From: Bacteroidales bacterium
Lineage (GTDB): Bacteria; Bacteroidota; Bacteroidia; Bacteroidales; Lentimicrobiaceae
DNA length: 64,000 nucleotides
Assembly: GCA_016709025.1 (NCBI GenBank)
Contig: JADJEQ010000016.1
Location: 62,001-126,000, forward strand
Direction of reading: 5' to 3'
The translations under genes were made by a program, and so were the position numbers. The stretch's first letter is position 1; the number at the start of each line of letters is the position of its first letter. Positions 1-8,939 of this stretch are shown here, piece by piece. Below the pieces are notes generated by a model that was not told the DNA's origin, searched no databases, and saw only the letters and a list, made by a program, of their open reading frames with translations.

Positions 1-480
1 ATAGGCTTTTTCGAAGCCGCAATGCGGACAGGTGCCGGTTATGTAGCGGTCGGCCAGAAAGGTCTGGTGCTCCTCGTCGTAGTATTGCAGCGATGTTTTC
101 TCAATAAACTCGCCTTTATCATAAAGCTTGGTGAAGAATTCGGAAGCCGTTTTGTGGTGGATGGGGTTGGATGTCCGGGAATAGATATCAAAGGAAACGC
201 CAAAGTCTTCAAACGATTTCTTGATAATGCCATGGTATTTATCCACCACCTCCTGCGGGGTAATGCCTTCCCTGCGGGCCTTGATGGTAATGGGAACCCC
301 ATGCTCATCCGAACCCCCGATAAAAACAACATCTTCTCCTTTTGAGCGGAGATAGCGGACATAGATATCGGCAGGCACATAGACCCCGGCCAGGTGGCCA
401 ATGTGGATGGGCCCGTTGGCATAGGGAAGTGCGGAGGTTACAGTATAGCGTTTAAAGGTTTTGGCGATAGAATCTGACAT
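1..480 (-). CDS. metG: Methionyl-tRNA synthetase, N-terminal part (cut by window edge)
   Basis: Charges tRNA(Met) with methionine using ATP, in the cytoplasm. The frame is open from the ATG at 480 down to base 1, so 160 residues are visible and the rest lies outside the window. The class I signature HIGH is at residues 26-29 (context PIHIGHLAG), followed by GGSDEHGVPI, a typical MetRS stretch. The last visible residues (CPHCGFEKAY) begin the zinc-binding connective domain. The start is fixed by the match of residues 10-20 to the family N-terminus. No operon partner is visible; the upstream neighbour lies beyond a repeat-bearing gap. The KMSKS loop and anticodon domain are not in view. Confidence 0.95.
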   Translation of the reverse strand, partial: MSDSIAKTFKRYTVTSALPYANGPIHIGHLAGVYVPADIYVRYLRSKGEDVVFIGGSDEHGVPITIKARREGITPQEVVDKYHGIIKKSFEDFGVSFDIYSRTSNPIHHKTASEFFTKLYDKGEFIEKTSLQYYDEEHQTFLADRYITGTCPHCGFEKAY

Positions 481-857
481 TTGAAAGGATTTTGGAAACA
501 AGGTGCAAAGGTAGTAATTTCGGATTTCGGATTTTTGATTTACCTTCGGTGAACTCCGCTTCGCTCCGGTTCGGATTTTGGATTGACCTGACAAGTCTTT
601 CCGCCCGGGGCAGACAGGCTTTCGACCTTCTAGGTCTAATTGTTTATCCTTCTGTTTTGCAATTCCGGATTCCGTAGTTGGGGAATTCCAATTCCCAATT
701 CCTGGTTTCCTATGACATCCTGAACCGGTGGTTGAGCGAAGTCGGGACCAATCGAAGAGTCAACCCTATTTCAAAAAGAACTGAATTTTCAGCCAGTTTT
801 ATCCGCCAAACTTAAGGCGGCCAGGCTTAACCTCAACCTCAACCTCAACCTCAACCT
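481..857. other. Gap between metG and BNR gene, repeat-bearing
   Basis: No gene seen. The stretch holds low-complexity words (cggatttcgga near 520, ggttcggatttt near 570) and an 18-base word at 537-554 that recurs inverted with one mismatch at 60028-60045. It ends in a hexamer array (separate entry). The metG promoter should lie just above 480, but I could not identify a TAnnTTTG box on the minus strand. Confidence 0.6.
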
Positions 858-858
858 T
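829..858. repeat. Hexamer array (AACCTC)4 + AACCTT
   Basis: Five tandem hexamers, the last ending inside the stop codon of the neighbouring BNR gene. Related words occur at about 3950-3970, and a (TTAACC)6 array lies at 53117-53152. Confidence 0.9.
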
Positions 859-2294
859 TATCTTGATATCACCAGTTTTGAATATTGCAGAGGTTTATCA
901 TTCGAATAGAATCCCGCACAATAAACCCCGTTTTTAAGGCTGGAAATATCAATATTCGTTTCCGGGTTTTGAATTAAACCGTTTAACACCTGCTCCCCCT
1001 GCATATTCCGGATGCTGAATAGGATTCCATTATTGGGGATGGTGTTGAAATTAATCTGAATTCTGTCGGAAGCAGGATTAGGGAAAATACCGAATAAGCC
1101 ACCGGAATCAAATGCCAAATCATTGTTCTCACCAACAACCATATTCCCGGTCGGATTGCGCTTATAGTATATTTCGTAATTATCATCACGATCTTCGGTC
1201 CAGACAACATGTACAACAGAACCGGATAACGACAGGTATGGATAAGTTGATTCAGCCGGGTCATCGGTGAGTCGCTTATCTGCAGACCAGCTCAATCCTC
1301 CATCCATCGAATTCCTGTAATAAATCTCCTGGTTCCAGTCCCTGTTATCAACCCAAACCATAAACAGGCCGGAGCCTGCGACAGCCAGATTTGGCGAGAG
1401 AGATTCTCCGGAATCATCGGTCATCCGGATTTCTGCACCCCATTCTGTTCCTCCGTTGGCCGATGCAATGTAATAAATCTCATTATACCCATTGCGATCA
1501 TCCTGCCACACAATGGTAACATTCGAGTCTGAAACACCTATACAGGGATTTGTTGATAGCCCTCCATCATTCGTGAGTCTTTTGTCAGGTACCCAGCTTA
1601 ACCCGTTATCCATTGAACTTTTATAATAGATTTCTCTATTACCATCCCTGCTATCAGACCAGGCAACATAAAGTGCCGGCCCTGAGGCACAAATTGACGG
1701 GCGGAAAGAATCTGAGGGATCGGTGGTGAGTGGAAAAACTTCCTCCCAGCTTATTCCGTTGTCGGAGGATCGGGCATATAATATTTCCCATGTTTTCGAT
1801 AAATACTTTTCAGACCAGACAATGTATACAAAATTTCCTGAAAGAGCGATTGCAGGATGCCAGGCATTTCCGGGATTGTGAAAAATCCTCGTGTCATCTT
1901 CCCAGCTATTGCCACCATCGGTCGAGCGTTTGTAATATATTTCCCAATCCGAGTCGCGCAGATCGCTCCAGGCTACGTGAATAACTGATCCGGAAACCTC
2001 AATGGATGGCACATAGCACTCATTGGGATCGTCTGTAAGCCGTATATCATCTCCCCACGACAATCCGCTGTCAAGTGAACGTTTGTAATAAATATCACTG
2101 TTTCCGTTGCGCTCATCATACCAGACAACATGAACAGTATCTCCGGAACAAGCAATGGCATGCACTCCGGGAGAGTGGGCTGTTTCTGAAAAAGAAGGAT
2201 CATAAGTAAGTCTGACATCATCTTCCCACTGAGCAAAGGAATATTGAGCTGCGAACAGGCATAGGCAAAATAAAGTTATCATTCTCATTATCAT
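858..2294 (-). CDS. Secreted BNR/Asp-box repeat protein with T9SS sorting domain (copy 1)
   Basis: 478 residues. An N-terminal signal peptide (hydrophobic core LFCLCLFAAQYSFA, cleavage near AQ) is followed by about seven repeats of roughly 55 residues, each with an Asp-box-like S-x-D-x-G-x-S-W motif (SLDSGLSW, STDGGNSW, SMDGGLSW) and a 'VHVVWxDxRDGNxEIYYKRS' strand pattern. This predicts a sialidase-like beta-propeller. I see no sialidase arginine triad, so enzymatic activity is not implied. The C-terminal 80 residues start with IFPNPASDRI and end KLVISR, a type A T9SS sorting domain, so secretion through SprA is expected. A near-identical paralogue lies 24 bases upstream. Function unknown; surface binding is an inference. 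The start could be any of the first methionines (M1, M3 or M5). Confidence 0.85.
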   Translation of the reverse strand: MIMRMITLFCLCLFAAQYSFAQWEDDVRLTYDPSFSETAHSPGVHAIACSGDTVHVVWYDERNGNSDIYYKRSLDSGLSWGDDIRLTDDPNECYVPSIEVSGSVIHVAWSDLRDSDWEIYYKRSTDGGNSWEDDTRIFHNPGNAWHPAIALSGNFVYIVWSEKYLSKTWEILYARSSDNGISWEEVFPLTTDPSDSFRPSICASGPALYVAWSDSRDGNREIYYKSSMDNGLSWVPDKRLTNDGGLSTNPCIGVSDSNVTIVWQDDRNGYNEIYYIASANGGTEWGAEIRMTDDSGESLSPNLAVAGSGLFMVWVDNRDWNQEIYYRNSMDGGLSWSADKRLTDDPAESTYPYLSLSGSVVHVVWTEDRDDNYEIYYKRNPTGNMVVGENNDLAFDSGGLFGIFPNPASDRIQINFNTIPNNGILFSIRNMQGEQVLNGLIQNPETNIDISSLKNGVYCAGFYSNDKPLQYSKLVISR

Positions 2295-2318
2295 ATCGGT
2301 TGAGTTTATAAATAACCT

Positions 2319-3749
2319 TCATTTTGACACAAATAATTTTGAATATTGCAAAGGATTGTCATTTGACGAGAAGCCAACACAATAGACCCCATTCTTAAGG
2401 CCGGAAACATCAATATTTATTTCCCCGTTTTGAATTAGCCTGCGCAACACCAGCTCCCCCTGCATATTCCGGATGCTGAATAATATTCCATTACTGGGGA
2501 TGGTATTGAAATTAATCTGAATTCTTTCGGACGCAGGATTTGGGAAAATGCTGAATAAACCGCCGGAATCAATAACCAAATCATCGTTTTCACCAACAAC
2601 CATATTCCCTGTCGGATTGCGCTTATAGTATATTTCGTAATTATCATCACGATCTTCGGTCCAGACAACATGCACAACAGAACCGGATATTGACAGGAAT
2701 GCATAAACTGATTCAGCCGGGTCATCGGTGAGTCGCTTGTCTGCTGACCAGCTCAATCCCCCATCAGACGAATTCCTGTAATAAATTTCATGATTCCAGT
2801 CTCTGTTATCAACCCATACCAAAAAAAGGCCGGGGCCTGATACAGCCAGATTTGGCGAGAGAGATTCTACGAAATCATCGGTCAACTGAATTTCAGATCC
2901 CCATTCTATTCCTCCGTTGGTTGATGCAATGTAATAAATCTCATTATAACCGTTAGAATCATCTTGCCACACAATGGTAACATTCGATTCTGAAACACCT
3001 ATACAGGGTTTTGTGGATAGCCCTCCATTATTAGTTAATCTTTTGTCAGGCACCCAGGTTAACCCGTTATCCATTGATCGTTTGTAATAGATTTCTCTGT
3101 TGTCATCTCTGTTATCAGTCCAGGCAACATGAAGTGCCTGCCCGGTGGCACAAATTGATGGATGAAAGGAATCTGAGGGATCGGAGGTGAGCGGAAAAGC
3201 TTCTTCCCAGCTTAATCCATTGTCAGAGGATCGGGCATACATTATTTCCCATGTGCTCGTTAAATAGTGTTCATACCAGACAAGGTGTACGAAATCGCCT
3301 GAAAGGGCGATTGCTGGATGAAAGGCATTCCCGGGATTGTTTAAAATCCTCTTATCTTGTTCCCAGTTGCTACCACCATCGGTCGAACGTTTATAATATA
3401 ATTCCAGGTCCGAGTCACGTGTATCGATCCATGCTATGTGAACAAATGATCCGTAGACTGCTATGGATGGCAAATCGGATAAAGCGGGATCCTCTGTTAT
3501 CCGCATATCATCTCCCCACGTTAATCCACCGTCAATTGAGCGTTTGTAATAGACTTCAAAATTGCCGTCGCGATCGTCAGCCCAAACAACATGAACTGTA
3601 TCGCCGGAAGAAGCAATGGCATGTGCTCCGGGAGAAAAAGCGGTTTCTGAAACAGAAGGATCATTGGTAAGTCTTACATCATCTTCCCATTGAGCAAAGG
3701 AATATTGAGCTGCGAACAGACCCAGGACTATTAAAGTTATCTTTTTCAT
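2319..3749 (-). CDS. Secreted BNR/Asp-box repeat protein with T9SS sorting domain (copy 2)
   Basis: 476 residues, closely similar along its whole length to the downstream copy at 858-2294: same signal peptide core (FAAQYSFAQWEDDVRLT), same Asp-box repeats (SIDGGLTW, STDGGSNW, SSDGGLSW) and same C-terminal sorting domain (IFPNPASERI to KLFVSK). The pair is a recent tandem duplication and probably one transcript, since only 24 bases separate them. The N-terminal repeats also resemble those of the BNR-S41 fusion at 12310-15291, which may be the source. Predicted to be exported by the T9SS. No catalytic residues recognised; ligand unknown. Confidence 0.85.
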   Translation of the reverse strand: MKKITLIVLGLFAAQYSFAQWEDDVRLTNDPSVSETAFSPGAHAIASSGDTVHVVWADDRDGNFEVYYKRSIDGGLTWGDDMRITEDPALSDLPSIAVYGSFVHIAWIDTRDSDLELYYKRSTDGGSNWEQDKRILNNPGNAFHPAIALSGDFVHLVWYEHYLTSTWEIMYARSSDNGLSWEEAFPLTSDPSDSFHPSICATGQALHVAWTDNRDDNREIYYKRSMDNGLTWVPDKRLTNNGGLSTKPCIGVSESNVTIVWQDDSNGYNEIYYIASTNGGIEWGSEIQLTDDFVESLSPNLAVSGPGLFLVWVDNRDWNHEIYYRNSSDGGLSWSADKRLTDDPAESVYAFLSISGSVVHVVWTEDRDDNYEIYYKRNPTGNMVVGENDDLVIDSGGLFSIFPNPASERIQINFNTIPSNGILFSIRNMQGELVLRRLIQNGEINIDVSGLKNGVYCVGFSSNDNPLQYSKLFVSK

Positions 3750-3971
3750 ATTGGATGAGTTATTAATAATGTATATTGAATTATAACTTTCTACAATGAG
3801 CCAAAAGGTAAAGGTTTAGGTTCAGGTTGAGAATCTACTAAGTCAGGTTCTGCAACTTCACATTTAGTAACAATCTCAATCTATACCTCAACCCTGTCTG
3901 ACTGGCTAAATAATCTTACAAAGGATATCAATTTGTCAGGTGCACAGGCTCAACCTCAACCTTAACCTGAC
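3750..3971. repeat. Gap with degenerate AACCTC/AACCTT words
   Basis: Degenerate hexamer words (ggtttaggttcaggttgag near 3815; ctcaacctcaaccttaacc near 3950-3968) fill much of the gap. It is probably also the 5' region of the BNR pair, but no TAnnTTTG box is seen on the minus strand. Confidence 0.5.
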
Positions 3972-6929
3972 TTAGATGGTAGTTTTCCCGTAACTCACCG
4001 GTACCAAAATAACCACCCGGGTGCCCGGGTTCAGGCTTTCAGGTGATGTTTCAGAAATGGTTACCGAAGTTGGAATATTCATTCTTTTGCCTATAATCTC
4101 AAGCCTTTTCGTTGTCATAGCCATACCCATGTGTAAATGGTTTTCGCCACGCGATGAATAAGCTCCGGCTTGTTTTGTCCCGACACCATTGTCCTCGATG
4201 GAGATCTTTAAGGCTTTCGGGGTTTGCATAGCAAATGAAATCCTGATCATTCCCCTGCCCTTTAGCGTTGAAATTCCATGCCAGATGGCATTTTCCACAA
4301 ATGGTTGTATGATCATGGAGGGGATCATGGCTTCATCTTCTTCAACATCCTTATCAAATTCAATGGAGTAATCAAATTTGTCTTCCATCCTTAATTTCTC
4401 AAGGTCCATGTAGTTTTTCAGCCGGTCGGTTTCCTCTTCAAGGTTGATCAAAGCAGAGTTAATGGCATTGAGATTCTGCCTGATCAGGCGGGCAAACTGT
4501 GAAAGATACAATCCGGCTTCTGAGGGCTTGTTCTGAAGCAGGTAATTTTGAATAGACCCAAGCGCGTTGAAAATAAAGTGCGGGTTCATCATCGATTGAA
4601 GCGCTTTTTGTTCCAGGGTTGCCATTTGGTGGTCGAATTCACTGCGCTTCAATTGGAGGTTTTTTCTCCTTATAATATACAGAAACAGCAATCCAATCGC
4701 CAGAACCGACAACGCTGCATAAAAAAGAGGATGTTGCCAGATGGTTGCCCGAATGGTGAAGGGGTATTTGATTGGCTCGCTCCACAATGTATCTGATTTT
4801 CCTGCCCTTACCATAAATACATATTTGCCCGGCGATAAGTTGCCATAAGCGACACTTCTTGTTGGTCCGCTGGTCCATTCCTCATCATACCCTTCGAGCT
4901 TATAGGAGAATACCACCGGGTTGTGAGAGTAATTTATGCTGCCGAAGCTGAAATTGATCCTGCTCTTTCCTTTGAATTCCAATTCAGGGCCATAAAGGTC
5001 AGATTCCTGATCGTTGATCATGACAGATTGAAAATAGGGGAGTGGACGGGTTCTGATTTTGTCGATACCATCGGTTGGTAGAATCGTGAGCCCATCTCCT
5101 GAAGCTACGTAAAGCGTATCGTTGTATGCCAGAATATCCCGGATATCGGTAAAGTTAAGGTCAATCAGACATAGCCTGACAGATTTATTGTCACGTATTT
5201 CCTGCGGGTTTTCGCATAAGAAAATATTTCTGAATGTTGATAAATACAACTTCCGGTTGAAATACTGAATCCGTTGAATGGGTGTATTCAAAGAGATATC
5301 GAATGATGAGGTAAGGTTCACCATTCTGTTCTGATTAATCATATACAGGCTGTCAGCTGTTGAAAGAAACAATTCTGCAGAAGAATCAAGATTTAAGTGT
5401 GTTTTATATCTTATGCGCGGCAGTGTATTTAACAGCTTTATGGGAACCTGTTTATCATTCTGTATATTAAAATTCCCATTTACTTTTAAAACGGCCAGGT
5501 CATTGTTCCGATCATAAAAGACATTCACGGCAAATCCTATCGGTTTTCTGCCGGTTTCCCTGAAATCATTCAGGCTGCTGAACGTGGTAAGTTCCTTTTT
5601 GTAATATTCATTCAGGCATATTTCACTTCGGGTTTTATCAACAGACAGATGACCATCCGCAGGCAATCTGAACAATTTGTTATAGGCAATTTTTTTACTT
5701 ACCGGATTTGTTGTTATGCCTGTCATAACATACCAGTCGTAAAAGTATTCACCAAAAATGACGGTATTGTTTACCAATCCATGTATATTCTTGAAAACGC
5801 GATCCGGCTGATTGATATCATAATGGTAGAATTTGTCGTTTTTCAACAGGTAGATATGCTGGCCGCCCAGGGACCACAAACTACCATCAGGGCCGGGACT
5901 TAGTACATCTATTCCTTCATTTCGAAAATTGGTGTTATCGTAGTGCTTAAAGTCGAGGATATAGGGCGAAATTTTATAGGCTCCGTTCTTTGCATCAATC
6001 CAGATGTTGCCCTCGTGATCCGTTTGAATACACTGGATTTCTTTCGGATCAAAATGATAGATGACCTTTTTGTTTTTCAGACAGTATAATCCTTTTGTAT
6101 AGGAACTGATCCATAGGATATCATCGGGCCCCTCCCGGATAATACCATCGTTGTCGAGTGCATCTTCCTTAAATATGGTAGTATCAACCGGGTTCCCATT
6201 TATGTATTTGACCAGCAACGAAGAATGCGTCGCCGGCTCTGCAATTACTTCAAACATTGTGGTATCACCCAGCGGGTATATATTGTGGTACCTCCAATAG
6301 GATGCTATCGGTTTTGGCTCTTTTGCCAAATCGTTGGTTTTATAAACACCTGCATAAGTATAGATAAGGAATTCGTCTGAAGGCAGCCTGGTCAGATGCT
6401 GAATATTCATGCCATCGCCGGATATCGGGCTTTCTTCCTGCGGGATACTGGGCAATTGATATTTTGTAACCTTGTTATTTTTGTCCAGAACAATGATTCT
6501 TCTCGCATGAAAAGAATAGAAATACAGATTACCGTATTTATCCTGAACAAAATAAAAAGTTCCTCTGAGCTCTTTCAGGAACGGCGTATTTTTTTCATTG
6601 TATATTTTACCGCGGTAGAAATAATCGCGTCTGCCATTGAGGCAAAAAAGCCATACACGGCCCATTTTGTCCGTTTTAACCAGAACAACCTCGTTGTGGC
6701 TCAATCCATCCTTCATGCCATAATTGGTAAAGGTTGTTCCATCGTAACGAACCAACCCGCCTTCCGTTGAAAACCAGAGGAAATGATCGTTGTCCGGTGC
6801 GATCCAGTTGATGGTGTTCGAGGGCAACCCGTCGGCAGTGGAGTAATGCCTGATAAAGGGATTTTGTGCCGGAAGATTAGTTCCAGCGAATAGAAATATA
6901 CTAAGATAAGCAAACAGCGCTGTTTTCAA
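3972..6929 (-). CDS. LytS-type sensor histidine kinase with extracellular two-component propeller
   Basis: 985 residues. Order: signal peptide (1-22); a long region with two-component regulator propeller repeats (IRHYSTADGLPSNTI, DGLSHNEV, LWFSTEGGL); a Y_Y_Y-type Ig domain (about 660-725, YKLEGYDEEW); one membrane helix near 735-755; a His_kinase domain with the phospho-acceptor in MNPHFIFNAL (His about 784); and a HATPase domain (PFVENAIWHG near 880, EDNGVG near 912). This is the PF06580 family, which phosphorylates a LytTR regulator. It has no receiver or AraC domain, so it is not a hybrid one-component regulator of the SusR type. The start codon is TTG, one base after the regulator stop; the signal peptide begins exactly there, and coupling is likely. 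The sensed ligand is unknown. Regulation of the flanking surface-protein genes is only an inference. Confidence 0.92.
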   Translation of the reverse strand: MKTALFAYLSIFLFAGTNLPAQNPFIRHYSTADGLPSNTINWIAPDNDHFLWFSTEGGLVRYDGTTFTNYGMKDGLSHNEVVLVKTDKMGRVWLFCLNGRRDYFYRGKIYNEKNTPFLKELRGTFYFVQDKYGNLYFYSFHARRIIVLDKNNKVTKYQLPSIPQEESPISGDGMNIQHLTRLPSDEFLIYTYAGVYKTNDLAKEPKPIASYWRYHNIYPLGDTTMFEVIAEPATHSSLLVKYINGNPVDTTIFKEDALDNDGIIREGPDDILWISSYTKGLYCLKNKKVIYHFDPKEIQCIQTDHEGNIWIDAKNGAYKISPYILDFKHYDNTNFRNEGIDVLSPGPDGSLWSLGGQHIYLLKNDKFYHYDINQPDRVFKNIHGLVNNTVIFGEYFYDWYVMTGITTNPVSKKIAYNKLFRLPADGHLSVDKTRSEICLNEYYKKELTTFSSLNDFRETGRKPIGFAVNVFYDRNNDLAVLKVNGNFNIQNDKQVPIKLLNTLPRIRYKTHLNLDSSAELFLSTADSLYMINQNRMVNLTSSFDISLNTPIQRIQYFNRKLYLSTFRNIFLCENPQEIRDNKSVRLCLIDLNFTDIRDILAYNDTLYVASGDGLTILPTDGIDKIRTRPLPYFQSVMINDQESDLYGPELEFKGKSRINFSFGSINYSHNPVVFSYKLEGYDEEWTSGPTRSVAYGNLSPGKYVFMVRAGKSDTLWSEPIKYPFTIRATIWQHPLFYAALSVLAIGLLFLYIIRRKNLQLKRSEFDHQMATLEQKALQSMMNPHFIFNALGSIQNYLLQNKPSEAGLYLSQFARLIRQNLNAINSALINLEEETDRLKNYMDLEKLRMEDKFDYSIEFDKDVEEDEAMIPSMIIQPFVENAIWHGISTLKGRGMIRISFAMQTPKALKISIEDNGVGTKQAGAYSSRGENHLHMGMAMTTKRLEIIGKRMNIPTSVTISETSPESLNPGTRVVILVPVSYGKTTI

Positions 6930-6930
6930 A

Positions 6931-7725
6931 TTATTCTATTGATTTAGCAAATTGCTTCACCGCCTCCCTGAATTCGATCAGTTTTCTCCTGGAAATGCTC
7001 AACCTTGTCCCATCTGTAAGTTCTGCAAAGTTTCCCTCATAACTGGAATATGCTTTCAGGAAATTCATATTGATGATGGTGGATTTGTGTATTCTGAAAA
7101 ACACCGAATTTTCGAGAATCTTTTCAAATTCGCACATGGAGCGGGTTGCCACGATTTTATCAAGGCCCGATAAATGAAGAATGGTATAGTTGCTGTCGGC
7201 TTGCAGGTACATCAGATCGGCAACCTTCACCATTCTGAATCCAAACTGTTCGGCAATGGTTATTTTTTCAATCTTTCGGTTTTCGGAATGCACCTGATCC
7301 TGCAGATTATTCAGGGATTCGTGGTAAACCGATTTGATTTCGGCTTTGGCCTTTCTTAATTCATGGTATTGAATGGCTTTGGAAACGGCCTCCCGGAGTT
7401 CATTTGAATCAACGGGCTTAAGCAGATAATCGATGGCATTGGCTCTTAATGCAAGCAGCGCGTACTCTTCGTAAGCAGTTACGAAAATAATCCCGTAATC
7501 ATCTTTGGGAATTGACTTTAGAAAAGCGAAACCATCTTCACCCGGCATGGAAATATCGAGAAAAATAAAATCGACTTTTTCCTTCTTTAACAAGTCTCTT
7601 CCTTCAGCAGCCGAAGCAGCAGTGCCGCATAGCTCAATTTCAGTGCAAAGCTCATTCAGCATAATCCCCAATGCCTCACGAACATTTCGCTCATCATCAA
7701 CAATGATCGCGCGGTACTTTTTCAT
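6931..7725 (-). CDS. LytTR-family response regulator
   Basis: 264 residues from the ATG at 7725. The frame opens further upstream, but MKKYRAIIVDDE is the normal start of the receiver fold. Receiver domain about 1-120 with acidic pair DD (10-11) and phospho-acceptor Asp57 in FIFLDISMPG. LytTR DNA-binding domain about 155-260 (RMVKVADLMYLQADSNYT, FFRIHKSTIINMNFL, LSISRRK). It accepts phosphate from the kinase encoded one base downstream and binds DNA as a dimer at direct repeats, as LytTR proteins do. The two genes form one operon with the regulator first. Target genes are not evident from the sequence. Confidence 0.93.
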   Translation of the reverse strand: MKKYRAIIVDDERNVREALGIMLNELCTEIELCGTAASAAEGRDLLKKEKVDFIFLDISMPGEDGFAFLKSIPKDDYGIIFVTAYEEYALLALRANAIDYLLKPVDSNELREAVSKAIQYHELRKAKAEIKSVYHESLNNLQDQVHSENRKIEKITIAEQFGFRMVKVADLMYLQADSNYTILHLSGLDKIVATRSMCEFEKILENSVFFRIHKSTIINMNFLKAYSSYEGNFAELTDGTRLSISRRKLIEFREAVKQFAKSIE

Positions 7726-7996
7726 CTTTCTATTGGTTGGCAGTTCAGATGGAATATTTCGGGAAATATGCAACCGGGACCATTTAATATAATCAAAATC
7801 AGGCTGATAAAGATTCGTATTCTTGTTGATTGTGTATATCGGTGTGGTTATCTATTGAAAGGTATTTATAGCCTTGCGAGCAGGAGAGTCCTTAAAGTTA
7901 CGACAGGTTTTGAGTTTTCCTGATGAGAATTTGAAATTATTTCAAAAAAGGTCAGATGTTCCAAATATTTGGCTTTCAATGCAGAATCCTGACTAT

Positions 7997-8818
7997 TTAC
8001 TCTTTCGGACTAAGCGAGAATGAGGCTTTAACCCAGTTGTGGTAAGCCACCCCGGACCGCGTTTGCGGATCACCGTCAGAAGTGTACCCAAGTACCAACA
8101 GATTGTCTTTGTACATCATGGGGTTCAGACGGGTCAATGGAGCCCAGAGCAGTGTTTCGTCACAGAAAAACCTGACAAAGCCGGCCGGAGTTACTTCAAA
8201 TCTCAAAATAAACCAGTTATCGCTGTAATTATCGGCCGGAAGGTAGCCCGATGATGCGACCGTTCCGTTTTCAGAAATAAAGTCCATGATAAACCAGGTG
8301 TGGTTTCGCATTTTGGCCGGAAACCAGGTGGCAGTTGCACCGGCATAAATGATCCGCATCGAAATGCCAGTGCGCAATTCACCGGTTACCGGATTACATT
8401 CAGATGGCTTTGTAACAGCAATGCCCGGGCAAACACATGTTCCTGCAGGGTTTAAAATTTTGAGCATCACCTCCGATTCAACCACATAGCCATAGTCCCT
8501 CCCAATCAGTGTATTGGATACCGCATAATTTTTAACCGGAGAAGGTCCGTTGTTATCGAAAAGGCCATTTCGTCCATAGGCCTGGTCTTTCCATTCCGGT
8601 GACGGATTTCCATATACCCGCCAGTGCTCCAGAAGTGCCAATGGTGAATCAAAATTATCTACCCAAATATAACACAACCCCTTGCCTTCATCTGATTTTG
8701 TATCTGCATTGGCTGGATTTTGCTGAGTAGTTAACAAATCTTCACCTGCATATTTCTCACAACTAATAAAAGTAAAACTGAGTGTAAAGGCTAAAAGGAC
8801 TAACTTTATTGTTTTCAT
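7997..8818 (-). CDS. Putative lipoprotein with concanavalin-like fold
   Basis: 273 residues. The start is the ATG at 8818, directly before a lipoprotein signal (FTLSFTFISCEKY; lipobox Cys near residue 20). The upstream in-frame Met would put 14 extra residues before it. The mature part has alternating strand patterns with many aromatic residues (WRVYGNPSPEW, WFIMDFISENG, WFILRFEVTPAGFVRFFCDE), as in LamG/DUF1080-like jelly-roll domains that bind sugars. No catalytic motif recognised. It stands alone between the two-component pair and a large secreted peptidase-like gene, all on the minus strand. Function unknown. Confidence 0.7.
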   Translation of the reverse strand: MKTIKLVLLAFTLSFTFISCEKYAGEDLLTTQQNPANADTKSDEGKGLCYIWVDNFDSPLALLEHWRVYGNPSPEWKDQAYGRNGLFDNNGPSPVKNYAVSNTLIGRDYGYVVESEVMLKILNPAGTCVCPGIAVTKPSECNPVTGELRTGISMRIIYAGATATWFPAKMRNHTWFIMDFISENGTVASSGYLPADNYSDNWFILRFEVTPAGFVRFFCDETLLWAPLTRLNPMMYKDNLLVLGYTSDGDPQTRSGVAYHNWVKASFSLSPKE

Positions 8819-8939
8819 GGCTTTGCATTTTAAGGTTTTTATCCATTTAATCGCACTCACTCATAGACCGGGATATCTTATATGCTGTCTCTCGTCTTTT
8901 TGTATGCATTTGTATCCCTTACACTCAGTTTACATTTCC

